From positions 10,245-20,015 of the forward strand of contig DBAE01000224.1 in NCBI GenBank assembly GCA_002291495.1: 9,771 bases of DNA, written 5' to 3'. This stretch comes from Bacteriovoracaceae bacterium UBA1018 (GTDB taxonomy: Bacteria > Bdellovibrionota > UBA1018). Below are positions 8,010 through 9,771 of the stretch, in pieces (positions within the stretch are counted from its first letter, which is position 1; every line of letters starts with the position of its first letter). The notes beneath the pieces are model-generated. The model did no database searches. It was not told the DNA's origin and was given only the letters and a program-made list of their open reading frames with translations. The translations under genes and the position numbers were made by a program.

Positions 8010-8104
8010 GTTTAAAGTCGCGTTAAAAATGAACACTCCATTTATAGCCCTAGCTGGAGCAGGGTTTCCAGTCGAAAATAGAAGAGAGGCATAATCTGGT
8101 AAGT

Positions 8105-8127
8105 CGTTCGCCGCATTGTGTCGAACG
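8105..8127. repeat. Inverted repeat just downstream of nuoN
   Basis: The arms CGTTCG (8105-8110) and CGAACG (8122-8127) are exact reverse complements around an 11-base loop. The structure begins 5 nt after the nuoN stop codon, a typical place for a transcript-end or transcript-stabilising hairpin. It lacks a following T-run on the minus strand (ACTTACCAG follows), so it is not a standard Rho-independent terminator. Confidence 0.3.
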
Positions 8128-8132
8128 GCCGC

Positions 8133-9620
8133 TTACCAAAGATTGAATTGGATGGATTGTCCCACCCAAGAGAGAAGCAATTCTGCAAAGACCGCGAGTA
8201 AGATCATCGGCACAACAAGCCCTGCTAAGAGCACGCGATGCCCGGTGGTCGTGGCGATGGGTTGTGATGCAGCACTCCCAATTTGAGTGAGCTGACGAAA
8301 ATCTCCCATGAGACTAAACGCAAGTCTTCCGACAGCGGCAGTAACAATGGCTATAGATCCTACGGCTATGAGCGCAAGAAAATGCCAATTGTGACGGATC
8401 GCCGCGCCAATGAGTGCAAACTTTCCGATAAATCCGGGTAACGGAGGCAAGCCGACTAGGCATGCTAGAAAAATAATCAGGCAAGTGCATTCAGGGACTG
8501 CGCGCGCAAGCACTCCCTTGAGATCTTCGAGACGGTCGGACTGAACTTGATCATATATAAAGGACAGAATGTAGAACGCACCAGTTAAAGCAAACAACTC
8601 AACGACCAAATTAAATAGAAGTGCTGAAACGCCAACTTCATCTAAAACAAGAATACCCATCAGGAGAAAGCCGGTCTCCGCGATGACCAGGTAAGCAACA
8701 AGCCTCTTAGCACTGTTTTGGCGATAAGCGAGTAGGGCACCGATCAACATGGTCGCTCCTGATAAGATCGCAATCATATTGGGCCAATCGACAGAGCCGA
8801 GTACTTGCCACTCGCCCGGTGCAAGCGCAGGCTGTGCAAAAACGATGATCAAAATTCTTAATGCCAGGGCAAATCCAGCCGCTCGTGATCCGACCGACAA
8901 AAAAGACGATGCCGCCGTCGGTGCGCCTTGCAAAACATCTGGCGCCCAAAGGTGCATTGGGAAACCACCGATCTGAAAACTTAATGCAAAGAACATTAAC
9001 CCGAAAGCAATGGTCCCACTTTCAAGCGGCAACTTGTTCAGAGTGAGAGCACGATGCATTTCGTAAATGTTAAAGGAATGGGTCGTCGCAAATAAGATTG
9101 CCACTCCGTATAGAAACAATGCTCCTGCCACTGCACCAAATGCTAAGTGCTTAATGGATGCCTCAGTCGAGAGCACACTTTGTGTCTTCTTGCCGACCAT
9201 GAGGTAACCCATAACATTAAGAAACTGCAAACAAAGGAACGCCAATAAAAGGTCCGCGGCCGAAGCAATCAAACACATGGCCAGCGTTGAACTCAGGATT
9301 AAGGTGCAGAATTCAGCTCGTCTTTTGCCGGAGATCTCTTTTGAATACATCGAGGTTAAGATCGTAAGAATCGCGAGCACGATAAACAAAACTTTGAAGA
9401 ATAATGCAAACCCGTCGACAACCACTGTATTAGAAAATGCTTGAGTCGGTCCGTATACGTAAGTCAACAAGACCTGAATCAAAGCCATCGCTAAACCGAT
9501 GATTGAGATGAGAGACAAAAGTCTATATCGCTCCCCGTGGTATCCCACCTCGCTCATAATAATGCCGACCAAGGTGACGGCCAAAAAGACTTCGGGCAAT
9601 AAATAGACTAGGTCCTTCAC
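8133..9620 (-). CDS. nuoN: NADH-quinone oxidoreductase subunit N (NuoN), antiporter-like subunit with altered channel residues
   Basis: NuoN (ND2 family) is one of the three antiporter-like proton-channel subunits of the membrane arm. It is 495 aa with about 14 hydrophobic helices, close to the 485 aa of E. coli NuoN. Family motifs are TEASIKHLAFGAVAGALFLY (152-171), PMHLWAPDVLQGAPTAASSF (221-240) and LPPLPGFIGKF (391-401). By hand alignment with the E. coli protein as I remember it, Lys157, His223, Asp228 and Lys400 match Lys158, His224, Asp229 and Lys395. The TM5 glutamate (Glu133) is Gln132, the TM7 lysine (Lys217) is Gln216, and Lys247 is Arg246. I checked all three codons (CAG, CAG, CGA). 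The start is GTG at 9620, with AAGGAG 9 nt upstream overlapping the nuoM stop; nuoM ends 13 nt before it. Confidence 0.95.
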   Translation of the reverse strand: MKDLVYLLPEVFLAVTLVGIIMSEVGYHGERYRLLSLISIIGLAMALIQVLLTYVYGPTQAFSNTVVVDGFALFFKVLFIVLAILTILTSMYSKEISGKRRAEFCTLILSSTLAMCLIASAADLLLAFLCLQFLNVMGYLMVGKKTQSVLSTEASIKHLAFGAVAGALFLYGVAILFATTHSFNIYEMHRALTLNKLPLESGTIAFGLMFFALSFQIGGFPMHLWAPDVLQGAPTAASSFLSVGSRAAGFALALRILIIVFAQPALAPGEWQVLGSVDWPNMIAILSGATMLIGALLAYRQNSAKRLVAYLVIAETGFLLMGILVLDEVGVSALLFNLVVELFALTGAFYILSFIYDQVQSDRLEDLKGVLARAVPECTCLIIFLACLVGLPPLPGFIGKFALIGAAIRHNWHFLALIAVGSIAIVTAAVGRLAFSLMGDFRQLTQIGSAASQPIATTTGHRVLLAGLVVPMILLAVFAELLLSWVGQSIQFNLW

Positions 9621-9629
9621 TTCAATCGT

Positions 9630-9635
9630 CTCCTT
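9630..9635 (-). promoter_or_regulatory. Ribosome binding site for nuoN (GTG start)
   Basis: AAGGAG on the minus strand lies 9 nt before the GTG at 9620. Its first two bases are the last two of the nuoM TAA stop. This strong match supports the GTG start and suggests coupling with nuoM translation. Confidence 0.75.
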
Positions 9636-9771
9636 ACTTAATGGTTGATAAGAGACTCATGACCGTCGGTCTGACCAATTCAATGAGTGGTTTAGGATAA
9701 ATTCCGAATACTAAGAGACTTCCGACGAGCGGCAGTAAGAATGCTCGTTCTCGTAGGGTCAAATCTGAAAA
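9634..9771 (-). CDS. nuoM: NADH-quinone oxidoreductase subunit M (NuoM), C-terminal 45 residues, cut by window edge
   Basis: The reverse complement of the right edge is open from 9771 and ends with TAA at 9636-9634. It gives 45 residues, including LTLRERAFLLPLVGSLLVFG and IYPKPLIELVRP. The pattern LTxRE, then a hydrophobic helix, then G-x-YP-x-P, then a short tail is the usual C-terminal end of antiporter-like complex I subunits, best matching NuoM. The position directly upstream of nuoN, with a 13-nt gap, agrees, since nuoM-nuoN is the common pair. NuoL or a related Mrp-type antiporter subunit is a less likely alternative, because only the last helix is visible. The stop codon forms part of the nuoN ribosome site. 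Confidence 0.82.
   Translation of the reverse strand, partial: FSDLTLRERAFLLPLVGSLLVFGIYPKPLIELVRPTVMSLLSTIK

Larger units (their letters stand above)
7970..8132 (-). other. nuoN-nuoA intergenic region with two inverted repeats
   Basis: This is the only gap above 50 nt in the window. Read on the minus strand it has a 6-bp inverted repeat just after nuoN (arms 8122-8127 and 8105-8110, 11-nt loop) and a perfect 6-bp repeat just before nuoA (arms 8004-8009 and 7994-7999, loop of four T on the minus strand). A weaker 5-bp repeat lies between them (8067-8071 and 8054-8058). Neither outer repeat is followed by a T-run, so neither is a convincing intrinsic terminator. AT-rich hexamers such as TATAAA (minus strand, 8041-8046) occur, but I find no -35 box at a good distance. 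The region may hold a promoter, an operator or nothing; the sequence alone does not decide. Confidence 0.4.

Noticed and set aside
8041..8046. TATAAA on the minus strand as a -10 box of a nuoA promoter
   Set aside because: No reasonable -35 hexamer lies 16-18 nt upstream; in an AT-rich spacer one such hexamer is expected by chance.
8105..8127. Hairpin after nuoN as an intrinsic terminator
   Set aside because: The stem is only 6 bp with an 11-nt loop and no T-run follows on the transcribed side, so it is recorded as a repeat only.

Overview
The window lies almost entirely inside one respiratory operon: the genes for proton-pumping NADH:quinone oxidoreductase (complex I, NDH-1). All genes are on the minus strand, so transcription runs from the right edge to the left. 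In that direction the order is nuoM (C-terminal end only), nuoN, a 163-nt gap, nuoA, nuoB, nuoC, nuoD, nuoE, nuoF, nuoG, nuoH, nuoI and nuoJ (N-terminal part, cut by the left edge). NuoC and NuoD are separate proteins. No RNA gene, mobile element, CRISPR array or phage gene was seen.

The genes fall into the three functional modules. NuoE, NuoF and NuoG form the electron-input module: NADH site, FMN, and clusters N1a, N3, N1b, N5, N4 and a probable N7. NuoB, NuoC, NuoD and NuoI form the connecting module with N2, N6a, N6b and the quinone pocket. NuoA, NuoH, NuoJ, NuoM and NuoN belong to the membrane arm. NuoK and NuoL are not in the window. NuoK would be expected just past the left edge and NuoL just past the right edge, but that is inference.

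From nuoA to nuoJ the genes are tightly packed, with gaps of 1 to 48 nt and overlaps at nuoF/nuoG (8 nt) and nuoG/nuoH (1 nt). This supports a single translationally coupled transcript. The only sizeable break is between nuoN and nuoA. It holds two short inverted repeats and no convincing promoter or terminator.

The organism is a Gram-negative-type bacterium with an aerobic-style, NADH-using complex I and intermediate GC content. The protein sequences have a deltaproteobacterial or Bdellovibrio-like flavour, but this is an impression that no search supports.

This is mostly an ordinary core-metabolism locus, and I do not see an undescribed system. The points worth a second look are: a NuoN in which the two central charged residues of the proton channel, equivalent to E. 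coli Glu133 and Lys217, are both glutamine; an unusually short NuoG (473 aa) that keeps all its cluster cysteines, including a probable N7 site, but has lost most of the molybdopterin-type domain; and the permuted gene order with nuoM-nuoN ahead of nuoA.
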